DNA of 64,000 nucleotides from Trissonchulus latispiculum (GCA_030248195.1 JASAND010011319.1:26660-90659); one strand, 5' to 3'; positions 1 to 11,427 are shown, numbered from the stretch's first letter. Notes: a model not told the origin generated them from the letters alone. Numbers and translations: made by a program.

Positions 1-58
1 GCTATTATTGATTGACTGATAGATAGAGATAGCATTGATGGAGATAGATGAAGCTGTA

Positions 59-1279
59 TTAAGGGGGCGGGTCACTTTTTTGCCGATTTTTCGACCATCT
101 CCGATTTTGCTCATTTTCACATATTTTGTAGTCCCCATGGGTCCGCGAAACAAGACAAGAGCGTTTTGCGAAATATTGCCTCTATCGTTCTGTACAGGCC
201 CTCAAAGGTGACCTCGACATGTGTTAAACATAGGAAAATGAAAAAGTTAGGTTAAAAAGTTTGTGGCAGAAAAATTTTTCGCTGTATAAGAGTCAGAACT
301 CTGAAACCTCTTCAGAACCATTAAGGACATATTGTAGAGTGCAGCTATCTCCTCTGAAGCGATTTTGTTCAGTATTGGATTTTTGGCGAATTTTTAAAGT
401 CTGAATTTTGGAAAATCGGCCATTTTTGGACCATGAAAAACAGGACCTACGGTACTCTTTTGCTTGTCCTGAACGATTGGCAAAAGCTACAGAAACGGCC
501 AATAGATAGCTGCACTCTACGCATAAAAACACGTCTTATGAAAGTACTCGCATGTTTCTATCATCTACAGTAAGTTAAAAAAACTTGCCACAAAACAGCA
601 AATTTTGCTAAAAATGGCCATTTTTCATAATTTTCACATTTTTTTATAATTTCTCACTCATTATGTGGTAAAAAATCACCAAACTTGGCAGATTAATTAA
701 TATATCTATGTCTCTCACATAATGTGGCCAAAACAAATGCGTCAATATTGAACATGCTGCTGTGGCGGCACCTTTGATCTTTAAAGGTGAAAAATGTCAA
801 TTTTAAAATTTTTCCAAATATAGACAAAATGGGTATCAATCGATAGCTAATGGAACGAGGAGCAACTTTTCTCATAGAACCATGGGTCTAAAATGTTGTC
901 TGTGCAAGATAACACGAGTTAAAGTTATACTGGGCAGTCCTGCAAGGTTAGGTCAATGCATCACTCAAGCATGCATTATGAACGCCTGGATAGCTGGCCT
1001 TGACCCACGTCTGCACTTAAATATTACCTTAGTAAAGGCTTTCATTTGGTGTATCGGTTAACCCTGTTTTCAGTCGCGCTTGGTCTCCACCTGACCTTGC
1101 AGGGTTCATCACCGGAATTTTCAAGTTTTCCGGCTTTAAACTTGAATAACTCTGTCACAGTTTGATTTCGAACGCTAATATTCTGAGTTATTTTTGAGAA
1201 CATATGGGGGCATATTATGTGTGAAAATGAGCGAAATCCGTGACTATCGATTTCTGACCAAAGTGACCCCCCCCCTTAA
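59..1279. mobile_element. TTAA-flanked TIR element, copy 1 (~1.2 kb, non-coding)
   Basis: The left end reads TTAA then a G run and GTCAC; the right end is its inverse, a C run then TTAA, so both ends abut TTAA (59-62 and 1276-1279). The inner parts of both ends share CCGATTTTGCTCATTTTCAC in inverted orientation (right end read as CGGATTTCGCTCATTTTCAC). Two further copies lie at 8.9-10.1 kb and 36.7-37.9 kb in the same orientation with matching internal blocks. No convincing long ORF is present, so it looks non-autonomous. TTAA target duplications are known for the piggyBac and Kolobok superfamilies; assignment to either is inference. Confidence 0.85.
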
Positions 1280-1354
1280 GCATTTAAACTAATAATTATA
1301 GTTAAATTGTTTATTTTTGTGTACAGACAGGAAAATTCCTTATCTTTGTTTCAT

Positions 1355-1702
1355 TCAGAATTCAGGCCCACATCGAAATTGCAAGTTAGCAATACAAGTA
1401 CATCGGTAGTCGTCGTACCAAACAGGACTGCGTATGTAGATGTTTCCAACTTTTTTAGTTGACTTTTCAGATCTGTGAAAGTTTAGTTCAACCTCGCCGT
1501 AGTATTCGTCATTATCAGGCGAACGGTCTCTGTCATATGATTCTATAAAAAGTGGACTGTCCAAATTCACTGGATATTTCTTCCACTTTGCTTCGTCACC
1601 AAATTCAATTTTATGTACAACTGCATAGTGGATAATTTCGACTACGTCTGGTCCGCGTACTCGAGTTAGGTCGCTTAAAACATAAAATTTTGCTGCAGTC
1701 AT
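1355..1702 (-). CDS. Unrecognised 115-aa ORF, possible single exon
   Basis: An ATG-initiated reading frame of 115 codons between TTAA element copy 1 and further AT-rich DNA. The predicted protein is hydrophilic and acidic with aromatic residues (WKKYP, SPDNDEYYGE, SPVWYDDYRCTC) and three cysteines in its C-terminal third. No signal peptide or membrane segment is obvious. I do not recognise the family. The length is well above chance for this AT-rich DNA and the composition looks protein-like, but there is no homology evidence and it could be one exon of a longer gene: a GTGGGC near the 3' end could serve as a splice donor. Confidence 0.35.
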   Translation of the reverse strand: MTAAKFYVLSDLTRVRGPDVVEIIHYAVVHKIEFGDEAKWKKYPVNLDSPLFIESYDRDRSPDNDEYYGEVELNFHRSEKSTKKVGNIYIRSPVWYDDYRCTCIANLQFRCGPEF

Positions 1703-2596
1703 GCACTACAGTACATACTACAGTACAGTACTGTCAATGTAATGTAGTAATGTATGTGGACTTGGCTATCCAACAACCAGCGCCTAACGGATAACCGACT
1801 GGACATAGAAATTTTGTCAGTGGTCGGAAATGGTTCAAGCCAAGCCCAAGCAAACGCGCAATCGTTTGGCCAATTTTAACACCGCCCTGCAGAGGGCTGG
1901 AGTTCTTTCCTTCATTTTCCCTTGCTTAATTGTAATTAGAAGTGTAGGCATGCAAGATTAAGGAAATCGGATTCAAGGGAAGCGTGATAAGGCAGAGTAA
2001 GCGCATGCTGCCGACCAAGCATGTTCAGGAGGCAAAATTGAGGGGGGGGGGGTGGGCCAGCTGCCTGGACAGTCGGACGTTAGTTTCCGTTTTTGAACAA
2101 AACACCGAAAAATAGTTTAAAGGAGAGGGAGAGTTGGTGAGCGACAGATAGTACTGTTGGCAGAGAGCATAGACATACCTCACTTGAGGGCCACTCACAT
2201 ACCTATAAAGCTACAGGAACGTAATAGACAACTCTACGATTAACACTATTCCTATCTCTAATCTGTAGTGCCTCCAGAGGTTAACTTCGTGGACCTAGAT
2301 TCACTGAAGATTAACTTAATTGAATATAAGTATGACATTGTTATGTTACAATGTTAGATTAACTTATTACTTATGTGAATTTGGTTATAGAGATGATTAT
2401 GATTTTCCTGCGAAAATGGTTTGGTTTGATGATTTTGTTGCTATTCAGATCAGTCGTCCCGAATGGTTCAAGTGAAGGTAAATACTTGAATATATTTTTA
2501 GAAAACCTTTAATTGCAGAAATTACAGAATTTCGGCTTTGAAATTTCAATGGTTCAAATTTTATTTGGCTGGCAAGGTCGTGCAAAAGGAGACCCT

Positions 2597-2946
2597 TTAT
2601 GAATAATTTGAACGATATTGCAAAATGACGAAAACAGCAACAAATGTTTGAAGAAAGAGGACAATACTTAAGTACAAGCAAAGAGTGAACACTAACAAAG
2701 CAGAAGAAACTAACGGTGGAAGAATTTCTTTTGGTTGAAAAGTTGAATATGGTGCATCCCAGTCAAATTCCCAGTCCGTTTGTTTGTCCCTGGACTTTTC
2801 AAAAATTCTAACTCCCAGTTCGCATCCAAGAGGTGTGACCCATTCATAAGGGTCACAACAGGCATATCCATAAGTTTCGTTTGTAGGAGGTATAGTCATA
2901 TTAACAAACACAGCTCTGATCCAAATGTAGTGTGTGCGTGGCGCCG
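2597..2946 (-). CDS. Possible terminal exon of a membrane protein, unrecognised
   Basis: A good splice acceptor (pyrimidine-rich tract ending in TTTAG) precedes base 2946, followed by an open frame to a stop at 2597. The frame encodes about 80 hydrophilic residues with four cysteines and N-glycosylation-like sites (NMT, NET), then a strongly hydrophobic stretch of about 25 residues that could be a membrane helix, then a short tail. This fits an extracellular domain followed by a transmembrane anchor, possibly with ORF 1355-1702 downstream on the same strand. No family recognised; the coding claim rests on frame, acceptor and composition only. Confidence 0.35.
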
Positions 2947-4366
2947 CTAAATTTAAGAAATAATTAAGTAACAAATAATAAATTTAATAAATAACCTGAT
3001 TAAATACATAGCAGAGTGGTATTTCAGGAGGACATTATAAAATCCAGAAAAAATGTATAACTTGGTAAAATACAAAGACTACAGACTACAAAGACTTCAA
3101 TAAAGTACTATAATAATATTACGCCAGCGAAGGTACTAAGTTGCATTATTGCTTTATTGCATAGGATTGTCAGCTGAAGACTGTAGGATGAAGAATTCAT
3201 TGTTATGACGAATAGAATCAATATTTTATTGTCTTTTGACATGTTCCTGTTTTCTAGCTCTATACTGAGATGACAAAAAAATTTGTCCATTTGAGCTTCT
3301 GCAGTAAGACTTTGAGTGAAAACAAGTTACTATGTAATTGAGTAAGTTGCTTCACTCAGCACTACCTTATATTGCATGTTTGCATTTTTCAAGTTTTCCG
3401 TATCTCTATGTTTAACAGTGACCTTAACAGTTGAACAGAGCTTGCACTTAGAATAGGCAGGGGGTCCATGTAACTTCCAGTCCTTCCTGTTAACCTGTGT
3501 TTGCAAATTACTTACTTTTAGAATCCTCTTTGAACAAAGGGGGCGCGCAAGGTATTGAAAACTTCTTTGACACTGCATAATACATTGTGACGGATAAAGC
3601 TGCCAATGGCACATTAAGCATAAGAAATGCAGTATAAACACAAAACAACCACATCGATGTTCAGGTAGTAAAGATAATGCCACTTATCCGTAATTCTATC
3701 GTTTTTTTTATTTCACAGTTTCTTAATATAATTATCTACTCTTAAGACAGCTCATCATTCGAAATGCAGCTACTTACTTGCGAATTTGCGGGGACTTTTC
3801 AAAAATTAGGCAGAGCATCAAGGAGCAAGAAGAGATTTATGGACCATTTAATGTTAGCAATTGGAGAAGTTCTTTTCCATTGAAGTGAACAGAAAATGAT
3901 TTCTGGTAACATCAAAATAATTACTTGATTGCAATGTGTCGAATATAGAAGCAACATTAGCTTATAACTGGAGCACTGTATACTGAAAAACTTGAAGTAT
4001 TTGTAACTAATTGGTTTTGTGGCATCAATTTTAAGCTAGAGCTGTAACATTGGGTTTAACCAACAACTTTGATTTTTATTAAGTGGCACGCGTGCTGACT
4101 TAAGATTTCGGGGTACATGTTTCACTGCAAGTTCATAACACTGGGTACGTTAGCGGGCTAGCCGGCAAGCGTGGGCCAGGAGTTTCAAGCCGGAGCTCGT
4201 GTCGACTGAAATAGACGTGTAGCCCAGGACACCCGAATGATGACTTGAAACATTTGACCGTAGATAGGTTAAGTTTAAATTACTTAAAGTCTTATCACTT
4301 TGCAGGATTAGACTCGACCCGACAACATATCAGCTAGTGAATATTTGATTATTTTCAAAGTTTCAG

Positions 4367-4488
4367 GTTACTCTAGAAAGAGAGTCATTTGCGATCTTCC
4401 AGTTTATGAGGGCATAACCTGTTCTGTGATAATATGGGCGCTGAATTCAAACTCGGTGATATTTCCGAAAAACGAAGAGCCTCATAAG
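4367..4488 (+). CDS. Possible internal exon, plus strand, unrecognised
   Basis: An open segment starts directly after a TTTCAG acceptor and ends at a GTACTA or an earlier GTGATA donor. Read with two bases completing the first codon it encodes about 40 residues including VICDLPVYEGITCSVIIW. The C-x10-C then W pattern and phase-1 start are reminiscent of exons in modular extracellular proteins, but this is inference. Its exit phase does not match the next candidate exon at 4595, so the two may not be joined. Confidence 0.22.
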
Positions 4489-4594
4489 GTACTATTTAGT
4501 AATTGAAAACATAACAAGGCACTTGACGTCGATGAATGCTTAAAATGTTTTCAATAAATTATTGCACCTACAAAACTGCGGTTTCCTTCCACAG

Positions 4595-4815
4595 TGGACT
4601 ATGAATATTATAATTCTGTATGTAGTATACGTTTGCATGCCCCATGGATGTATGTATTTCTAGGATATGTTTTTAACCAACCTAGTAGTCTAGCACAGCA
4701 AGCATCAGTAGATAGATTTGGCGGTCTATCAAAAAAACTTGAATCAATCACCTTGTTGAAGTCTGGCTTTGAATGCGTAACTTCACGATTAGATTATCCT
4801 GTAGCTTCAGCTTGA
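4595..4815 (+). CDS. Possible terminal exon, plus strand, unrecognised
   Basis: It follows a clear acceptor (TTTCCTTCCACAG) and remains open for 73 codons to a TGA stop at 4813-4815. The frame needs a phase-1 entry. The predicted peptide has three cysteines and no recognisable domain. It may be the 3' exon of a plus-strand gene in the 4.3-5.3 kb area. Unproven. Confidence 0.22.
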
Positions 4816-5131
4816 AGTAAGCAGTTTTGTGAAGTCGGTTTGTTTTCTGACATTCAACGTTACAGATATACTCGATACTTGTATCATTGCTGATGCAGAT
4901 AAAGGTACCACCGCTTCCAGCACAAAATTGTGTTTTCGAAATCAGATTCTTTAAACAGATTTAGGAATGAGATATGTACCAGTATACAATTTATGCTCAG
5001 TGTTTTCTGATTTCGCTTATGATGGTGATTACTTTTGGAGACATCAACTTTAAACCATGATTGTTCATCATTACTCTGAGTTAAGAAACCCTATTTGTGT
5101 CAAAACGGGGCTTAACATTTTCCCTTTCCAG

Positions 5132-5319
5132 TGAATACGACGAAAGTTTGGTTTTACATAACATTTTATCAGATTTTTGAAGATGTGCAACATTTCAGAA
5201 ATTTTACAGACTGCAGTAAATTTTTCGAGAGTCATTCGTTACCTCCATCAAACACCTGGGACCCCTTGTTAGTTGTCATGAAATCGCTCTTAGTAGTGGC
5301 AAGATTACATAATACATAA
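5132..5319 (+). CDS. Possible exon running into a MITE
   Basis: Preceded by a strong acceptor (CCCTTTCCAG) and open for about 62 codons with phase-1 entry. The peptide includes NTTKVWFYITFYQIFED and two N-x-S/T sites. The last seven codons and the stop lie inside the 186-bp TIR element at 5300-5485, so if this is a coding exon its C-terminus has been replaced by transposon sequence. No homology recognised. Confidence 0.22.
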
Positions 5320-5485
5320 GAGTATGACAAGAGTCATACGCTATGTATTATCAGCTCGATACATCCGATGCGCGGGGGGACGGGATGTGCCGTTAGCGAG
5401 CAGAGCATAGTTTTTGCTCTGATAACATAGAGTGTGCCTAGTGGCACACTCTTATATTATGTACTCTTGGTATTGTGTACTCTTG
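5300..5485. mobile_element. 186-bp MITE with 7-bp target duplication
   Basis: Inverted ends start CAAGATTACATAATAC on the left and CAAGAGTACACAATAC on the right, and the element is flanked by the direct repeat GTAGTGG (5293-5299 and 5486-5492). Inner inverted sequence includes CTATGTATTATCAG against CTGATAACATAG. Related copies lie at 28451-28831 and, as a 38-bp minimal palindrome, at 7469-7506. The 7-8 bp duplication would suit a hAT- or P-like source; inference. Confidence 0.8.
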
Positions 5486-5738
5486 GTAGTGGTGACATTG
5501 AAAAAAACTGATGTGCAGCCTGGTTTTGCTTCCTTTTCCCAACTTTGACAAGCGACCAGTCTAGCTAGAAAGTAGCAATCGGGGCAACTAAAATAGCGAC
5601 CCGGAGTATTTGTTGTATATAACATATCAGCTAAGTGGCAACGCTGTACCGTAGGAACTTGGCTAAACAAAGTCTGCGAAATTTAAAATAAGAATTTATT
5701 GCAGAATGAATATATATGATGATGTATGATAGAATGAT

Positions 5739-5961
5739 ATGATAATTCAAGCATTTCACTGGAAAGGTGTAGTACCGGCACCGGGTCCTCTGTCGGCGCC
5801 ACCACCAGAAATCGCCTGGATAATCTCATCCGGGCTCTCTGTTCCTTCGCAGCTTCCAAAGCACGGTCAGTGCACGCCTTGGTTTTTGCTTCGTACGTCC
5901 AGACACCTAAAATTATGCCAGATGCCAGCAAAGATTGCATTATAGCGCGAGCAACACTCAA
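5739..5961 (-). CDS. Unrecognised small ORF with hydrophobic N-terminus
   Basis: The minus-strand frame encodes a hydrophobic stretch (ARAIMQSLLASGIILGVWTY) followed by a charged, Ala/Arg/Glu-rich segment. A second minus frame over the 3' half ends in a Gly-rich tail (ISGGGADRGPGAGTTPFQ) before a TGA at 5751-5753, so either a splice or a frameshift may join the two. It resembles a small membrane or mitochondrial protein in outline only; family not recognised. Confidence 0.25.
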
Positions 5962-6204
5962 CTTGCAAACTTCGTACCTTTTTTACATCGTGTAGAAAGG
6001 TAGAAGTTAAAGTGACCCCGGAGAGAACTTCAGCTTACAGAATGTTATGGGATGCTTATAGGAGGATTCTCAGCCAGAAGCCAGGAGTGAAAACTCAAAT
6101 GTTGACTAGTCTGTGGAAGGGGGCAGCTAATCAGATCAGGCAGCGATGATGAATAGCTAGGCCAGCTAGAGCCCACAGGGAACCGATATGTGCTAGTCCC
6201 TTGC

Positions 6205-6480
6205 TCAGAGAGACTGGTGAAAGCTATTTGCCAATCGGGATTTCACGGTAGTACCCTCAGCAGTCGGCCGCCTTAACCAGTCGACCGTCACAGCACCAAC
6301 CACAATGGCATTGACTTTTGCACAAAGCATATTATTTTTTGACGAATTGAACAATGCTCTAATAAAAGGTATTTTTCGCAACTCACGAAGACCGGAAACT
6401 TCTACTTCGAAGTTGTAATCTAATCCCAGCTTACTGATGCCATTGCGATTGCCAGCCAAGTAAGACGGCAGAGAAATCAT
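6205..6480 (-). CDS. Unrecognised 91-aa ORF
   Basis: ATG-initiated 91-codon frame with mixed composition (DYNFEVEVSGLRELRKIPF, then VNAIVVGAVTVDWLRRPTAE). No signal peptide. It lies just upstream, on the same strand, of the small ORF at 5739-5961, so both could belong to one gene. No domain recognised. Confidence 0.25.
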   Translation of the reverse strand: MISLPSYLAGNRNGISKLGLDYNFEVEVSGLRELRKIPFIRALFNSSKNNMLCAKVNAIVVGAVTVDWLRRPTAEGTTVKSRLANSFHQSL

Positions 6481-6801
6481 ATATATTTACTCTCCGTTCC
6501 CTGGCCCTAAGTTCACGAAGAACCTGAATTTTCGGATGTTCAATTTTTTATGAAAATCCGCAATAATGCCCCCATCTTTAGTATCAATCGAAGGCCCAAT
6601 TTTTTCAAGTATTTTGACATTCAGTGGAATTTAAAGAAACTAAATTCACTTGCTGTTATATGAGTAAATTTGTTACAAACAACTGGATGAAACTTGTCAA
6701 ATGTTGCCCTGAAAACCCCGATCTCAGAAATTGAGGGCACTGCCCACCAAGTTTGCAGGCACACACGTCTCTGAGTTTATAGAATGACATGACAATATAG
6801 T

Positions 6802-7050
6802 TTGACTGAATTGAATGGTAAACCGGAGACCGGAGACACCGGTATAGCAAATACATCCAAGACAGACTGTGACAAAAAAAGCAAGCTAAGCTTATTACTT
6901 TCCCTCCGTGGCGCAACTTGCGACGGCTTCAACACAGGTCGGGCATCCTGCAACCAGGGCGGTTATTGGAATAACGTCCACATCAGCAAAAAGTATTTCC
7001 AGATTCACAACCTCACAGCTGAAGAAATGCAATTACCAAAGTTGAAATGA
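6802..7050 (+). CDS. Possible exon with cysteine- and glycine-rich segment
   Basis: Open for about 82 codons to a TGA at 7048-7050. The middle (LRGATCDGFNTGRASCNQGG) is soluble and protein-like with two cysteines. No acceptor stands out at a defined start, so the upstream limit is uncertain. Function unknown. Confidence 0.22.
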   Translation: MTELNGKPETGDTGIANTSKTDCDKKSKLSLLLSLRGATCDGFNTGRASCNQGGYWNNVHISKKYFQIHNLTAEEMQLPKLK

Positions 7051-7468
7051 GAATGTTTAATTGTCTCCCAGGTCAAATGTTATCAGCACATAAAAGTAGC
7101 GTTAAGTGACTAACTCGGGTTGATTTTGCTATTCTTCGCAGTGGGATTAATGCTAGCTCTAGCGCAAAGTGTCAGCCACCTACCTTGGATTTAGGCATTG
7201 ATAAATAACGTCGGCCGTAAAACTTCTTACATCTTAAACCAAAATTAGTTTCAAATATTGCTTCAAAGTACCCGCTAGCAAATTTGTAAGACTGACTGAA
7301 ATTGTAAACATAAAGGCTGCTTAAGTATTGCACTAACTAATATTGTAGTATTCTGACACAGTGTACTTGAACGCACCTGTCTGCTCAAAAGCACGTATGC
7401 TCTCTATGTCAATCTATCTATTTTTCTTGCTTCATCTTACTATCTTTATCTTACACTCTTGATCTTAC

Positions 7469-7506
7469 CAAGAGTATACATAATAGATATATATTATGTA
7501 CTCTTG
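7469..7506. repeat. Minimal 38-bp palindrome of the CAAGAGTA MITE family
   Basis: CAAGAGTATACATAATA on the left is matched in inverted form by TATTATGTACTCTTG on the right, the same termini as the 186-bp element at 5300, with almost no internal sequence left. Confidence 0.6.
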
Positions 7507-7698
7507 ATTTTACGGGTGTGGATAAAAACCGGCCGCAGCTCCAGCCCCAGCCCCAGCCTAAGAAAAACCAGCCCCTTCTCTCGCTGACCACTGTACACTT
7601 TAAACTAAGGTCTTACCTCATAATTACGCATATGTAAGACGGTATATAAGTGTATGCGTTGTCCATATGCATTAATTGTGTTTTTTATATATGGTCAC

Positions 7699-7760
<62 letters not shown>
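7699..7760. repeat. (AT)n microsatellite
   Basis: An uninterrupted run of AT dinucleotides, about 31 units, following CACGT. Confidence 0.97.
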
Positions 7761-7763
<3 letters not shown>

Positions 7764-8132
7764 AATTAAGTATATCTAATGGCAAAGGCTAAATAAAACT
7801 CAAAAATGAGAGAGAAAAGCTCAGCTTGTCGCAGATTGTGATTCTTGATTTAATTGGTTTAATTGTCTAGTGCACTGATTATGAGAGGCGTGCCTGTGAA
7901 ACCTTAATGTGAACTATGAAACGTCCAAGCACTGTATGAAAGTGATTATTATGCAATTACCAGAGTTGCCAGTCAGTGTAAAACCCCCGGAAATTCACCA
8001 TTAGGGACAATGTTCTAGTGTAGACAGGAAGAATAAGGTCAGAAGTAGCACTACTATCACGCAAATGACGCAAAAATGGAATAGAACTTCAGTAGAATGT
8101 AGCTTAACGAGGTTTCAGTAGGTTACCGATCA

Positions 8133-8254
8133 ATAATGGAGGGGTCGTTACCCTTCCCGGGTCAGTAATAGGCCCTAACATTACTTTTGTTGTATAATGG
8201 AGGAGTCGTTACTCTTCCCAGGCCACGAATAAGGCCTCTCATTGCCAAGAAGTT
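8133..8254. repeat. Two-copy ~61-bp tandem duplication
   Basis: Each unit begins ATAATGGAGG, then GTCGTTAC and CTTCCC, and ends in a GCCCT/GCCTCT-like block; starts are at 8133 and 8194. Non-coding. Confidence 0.7.
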
Positions 8255-8874
8255 AGTTAAAATCTGGTTAAAACAGCTAAAATTATCAAGAAAAACGAAT
8301 GCAAAGAAAGAAGCTGTTGAATAACCAGCAATTTAACAAGAAATTTCGAGTTTAAAAGGTTTTACGCCAGTAATAAGTGCAAATATTGGAAGATGGGTCA
8401 AAATAAGGTAATAATTCATCCATTAGTAACATAAGGTAACGTTAATTAGTGTTCCCAAATCTTAGTTAGGCATAATTTGCATCAATTAGGTGGTAATTAG
8501 TTAATTTGTGCAATTTTCAGCAAAAATACAAGTTGGGCTTATCTGAAAGGCAATTCTTTTCTGATTCTAAAAAGCCAAACCCGGTCTTTTAACTCCCAAC
8601 ATTGCGAAAGTTATAAGCAAAAGAAGTTTTGATTAGTTACATTTTAATTTCGCAATATTGGCTTTAAGTGACCTTATAACAAGGCGTAACCGTTGTGTGA
8701 GGTTACGCCCATTCATGTTTCCATTCATTGAGCCCCTGTTGGCTCTCTCCCAGCAGAGATTTGCCTCGCAGAGAAGGACTTAACACACACCTTTAAGTGT
8801 AGTAATGCGTTCGGAGGGGGCTTACCTCCCTCCCAAATAATTAGAATGAAATGAAAATTAGTTACCTTAGGTAG

Positions 8875-10106
8875 TTAAGGGGGGGGGGTCCATTTTTGGT
8901 CGATTTTTCGACCATCTCCGATTTTGCTCATTTTCACACATTTTGTTGTCCAATTGGTATATTTTAACGAGTTTTTGAAATGAAGGTCGGATCTCTTACG
9001 GTTAGAGAGTTATTTCACCTCAAAGTTGATGTCAGTATGTGTTAAACATAGGAAACGGAAAAAGTGGTGATTTTTTCCGTGCGCCAGAGAAATCTCGCCA
9101 ACGACAAAACGGAGCACTTTAACGTCCATCTTATATCATAAATACGATCTCGAAGGGTGATTTGTAGTAAGCAGAATTTTAATTTAGGCCTTCAAAGATT
9201 TTTAATTAATTTTTTAAATTTGCGAACAGCCAAATTTGACTGTTTTGCAATGTTAAAATTGGGGATCAGCAAGTTTGATGAAATATTCTGAAAGCCGAAA
9301 GCCTAATTAAAAATTCTACTTCCTACAAATCACAGCTTATGACAAGACAATTCGAACGATACCAATTGATCCTGGTTAGCTCTGTCCGATTTCGAGATTT
9401 CTCTAGCGCAAAAATCTCAATTTTTAGCAAAATTTCGGAAATTCCCGTTTTTTGGCAAATAACATAGTGCTATGGCAACACAGACCTATAAAATGTTAGA
9501 CAATCTATTTGCGCACTGTTATTCATGACTTTAGGTCAAGTTTGGGCACAAATGGTGCAGATTAGTGGGCCCTGGGGTTAAATATGGCGGTCTGACAACC
9601 ATAATCTCAAAAATAGCGATTTTTCAAATTTTTCGAAATATGTTAAATTTTATAGCAATCGAAAGCTCTCATTGTCGGGAACATTTTTGCTTCTTGGACC
9701 ATTGCCCGCAAATGCACCAAACTCAAGTTATCGGCCGTTAAATGATTTTCGTGGTCAAGGCTTTCCAGTGCCGGTGCTACTCCCTAAAATCACTAAATAA
9801 AGTCATAATGAAAAGTTTTCCCATTGAAAGCTACCCTAACTTCTTTATTTGCATCAGATAACAAACATACAACCGAATGAAGCTCCATTATTAAGGAAAT
9901 TCAAGTGTAAAGTGCCTTTATTTGCTGCGGCACTGCGTTTTCACCTGTTTTCAAATTGCATGCAATTAATTACCGTTTACTCATTAAGTACTGAACGAAA
10001 CTACTCGAAATTGAAACTCGATATGCAGGACATATGTGACAAAATTTTGTGTGAAAATGAGCAAAATCCGTGACCATAAAATTTTTCATAGTGGACCCCC
10101 CCGTAA
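8875..10106. mobile_element. TTAA-flanked TIR element, copy 2
   Basis: Left edge is TTAA followed by ten Gs and GTCCA; the right edge is TGGACCCCCCC then GTAA, a one-base decay of TTAA. Inner ends carry the family's inverted CGATTTTGCTCATTTTCACA block. It shares the GTGTTAAACATAGGAAA motif with copies 1 and 3 near 230 bases from the left end. Small ORFs inside (e.g. 9849-10073) show no family resemblance and are judged non-coding. Confidence 0.83.
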
Positions 10107-10177
10107 GTACGTAGAATAATAATATTCAGTTTTTATTTCTTGTAAAATTACGTAATTCTTAGTATGCACATTTTTTA

Positions 10178-11319
10178 GGCAACAATTGCCCTCCTAACTA
10201 GTTTGTGGGGAACCGAGAGTTCCAGTGAGGGAGAGCAATTGTTGCCGGGATTAACGAGCGGCTTCCCTTGTCTACGGCCGAAAGGTCAGCCCAAAAGGAA
10301 AGAAAGGGGCTTGGAGACAAGGGAGCCGATAAAAATAATAAAACTAAAATTTATTAAATAAGTCGGCCAAACTAGCAGTTAATATTTTGTTTTCCATAAT
10401 GGGCCCCGAGAGGCCGTCATTTCGTACTATTTCGTTTTTTATTTCGTGAAATTTAATTTTTCAGGTCAAGGATTTCCCCTTTGGTTACCATTACGTGGTA
10501 ACCAAAAAGTCTGCAAAGTTTTCCAAAATTCAGGGAAATCCATCAAAAAGGGGGTCAGTTGGAGGGTCATAATTTCTTTCCCTCGTTAATCTCCCCTCCA
10601 ACGGACCAGCCGCCTCACCAGCCCGCGTCGGGCACACAGTCTAATATAGGGAGCTTCCAGAAATTTCTGGAAGCTCCAACAAAATCAAAGGAAAAGCGAC
10701 AGAAAAGCAAACACCAGTGAGCTGTCAGATAGCTGTCAGCTCACTGGAAAATTTCAAATTTTCATCAGTGTTCGTCTGAGTCTCGGCCGAGAGCGGTCGG
10801 GTTTCCCCCCCCCCATTATTAGCACGTCTTCCCGTTGTGCCAGCGTTTTGGCCGGGAATAAAAGACGTGCTCACCCCGTTTAGGACTCGAGTTAAGGCCC
10901 TCCTCTGACCCGCACTGGTCAGAGGAGAAGATTTGAGCACACACGACGAACACCGCACGTTGAGGGCCATATGAGCGTATTATGCTCGGCCAGAATCTGC
11001 ACTCTAGGAACGCGAGTTTAGGGATTTTCGAAGGCCCCTTCGGCCTAAAATTTACCTTTTGTGGCCTTCGGGCCTTGATTTAAAATTAACTTTGCTTAAC
11101 CAAGCCACGGCCTAATTGGCCTTTTATTTTTAACGGGGGCTTTGCGCCCAAACTTTTTCGTTTTTCTATTTTTCGGGGTTTTGTAGACGAACTGGGATTC
11201 TGAGTGGGGACCCACCCCTGAGTTGAGATAGGAGGTCCCTTGGTTACTAGCTCTTGTTAAGAACTGAGTTAAGGTTAGGGAATAATTCTCCCCACAGCCG
11301 GCAATTAGGAATTGCCGGC
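10178..11319. repeat. Cluster of perfect or near-perfect hairpins
   Basis: At least nine inverted repeats occur in 1.14 kb: 10178-10246 (16-bp arms), 10259-10328 (15-bp arms), 10480-10506 around TGGTTACCA, 10558-10601 (9-bp arms), 10621-10633, 10650-10677 (14-bp perfect arms, GGAGCTTCCAGAAA), 10713-10747 (15-bp arms, CCAGTGAGCTGTCAG), 10821-10871 (AGCACGTCTT arms), 10900-10927 (11-bp perfect arms, CTCCTCTGACC) and 11297-11319 (10-bp perfect arms, GCCGGCAATT). The region is richer in G+C than its surroundings. No gene was recognised. Confidence 0.85.
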
Positions 11320-11379
11320 CGTAATTGTAAACGGTAGGCGCTACTGAAGTCAAGAACATTGTCTGTTATTGTGACCCAA

Positions 11380-11427
11380 CCCGACCCGCGGGTACCCGCG
11401 GGTACCCGTGACCCACTTCCAGCTCTG
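11380..11427. mobile_element. Isolated terminus of the CAGAG(T/C)TGGAAG hAT-like family
   Basis: The end GGGTACCCG...ACCCACTTCCAGCTCTG matches the right terminus of the elements ending at 36394 and 41252, including subterminal GGGTACCCGC repeats. The opposite terminus was not found nearby, so this may be a truncated copy. Confidence 0.5.
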
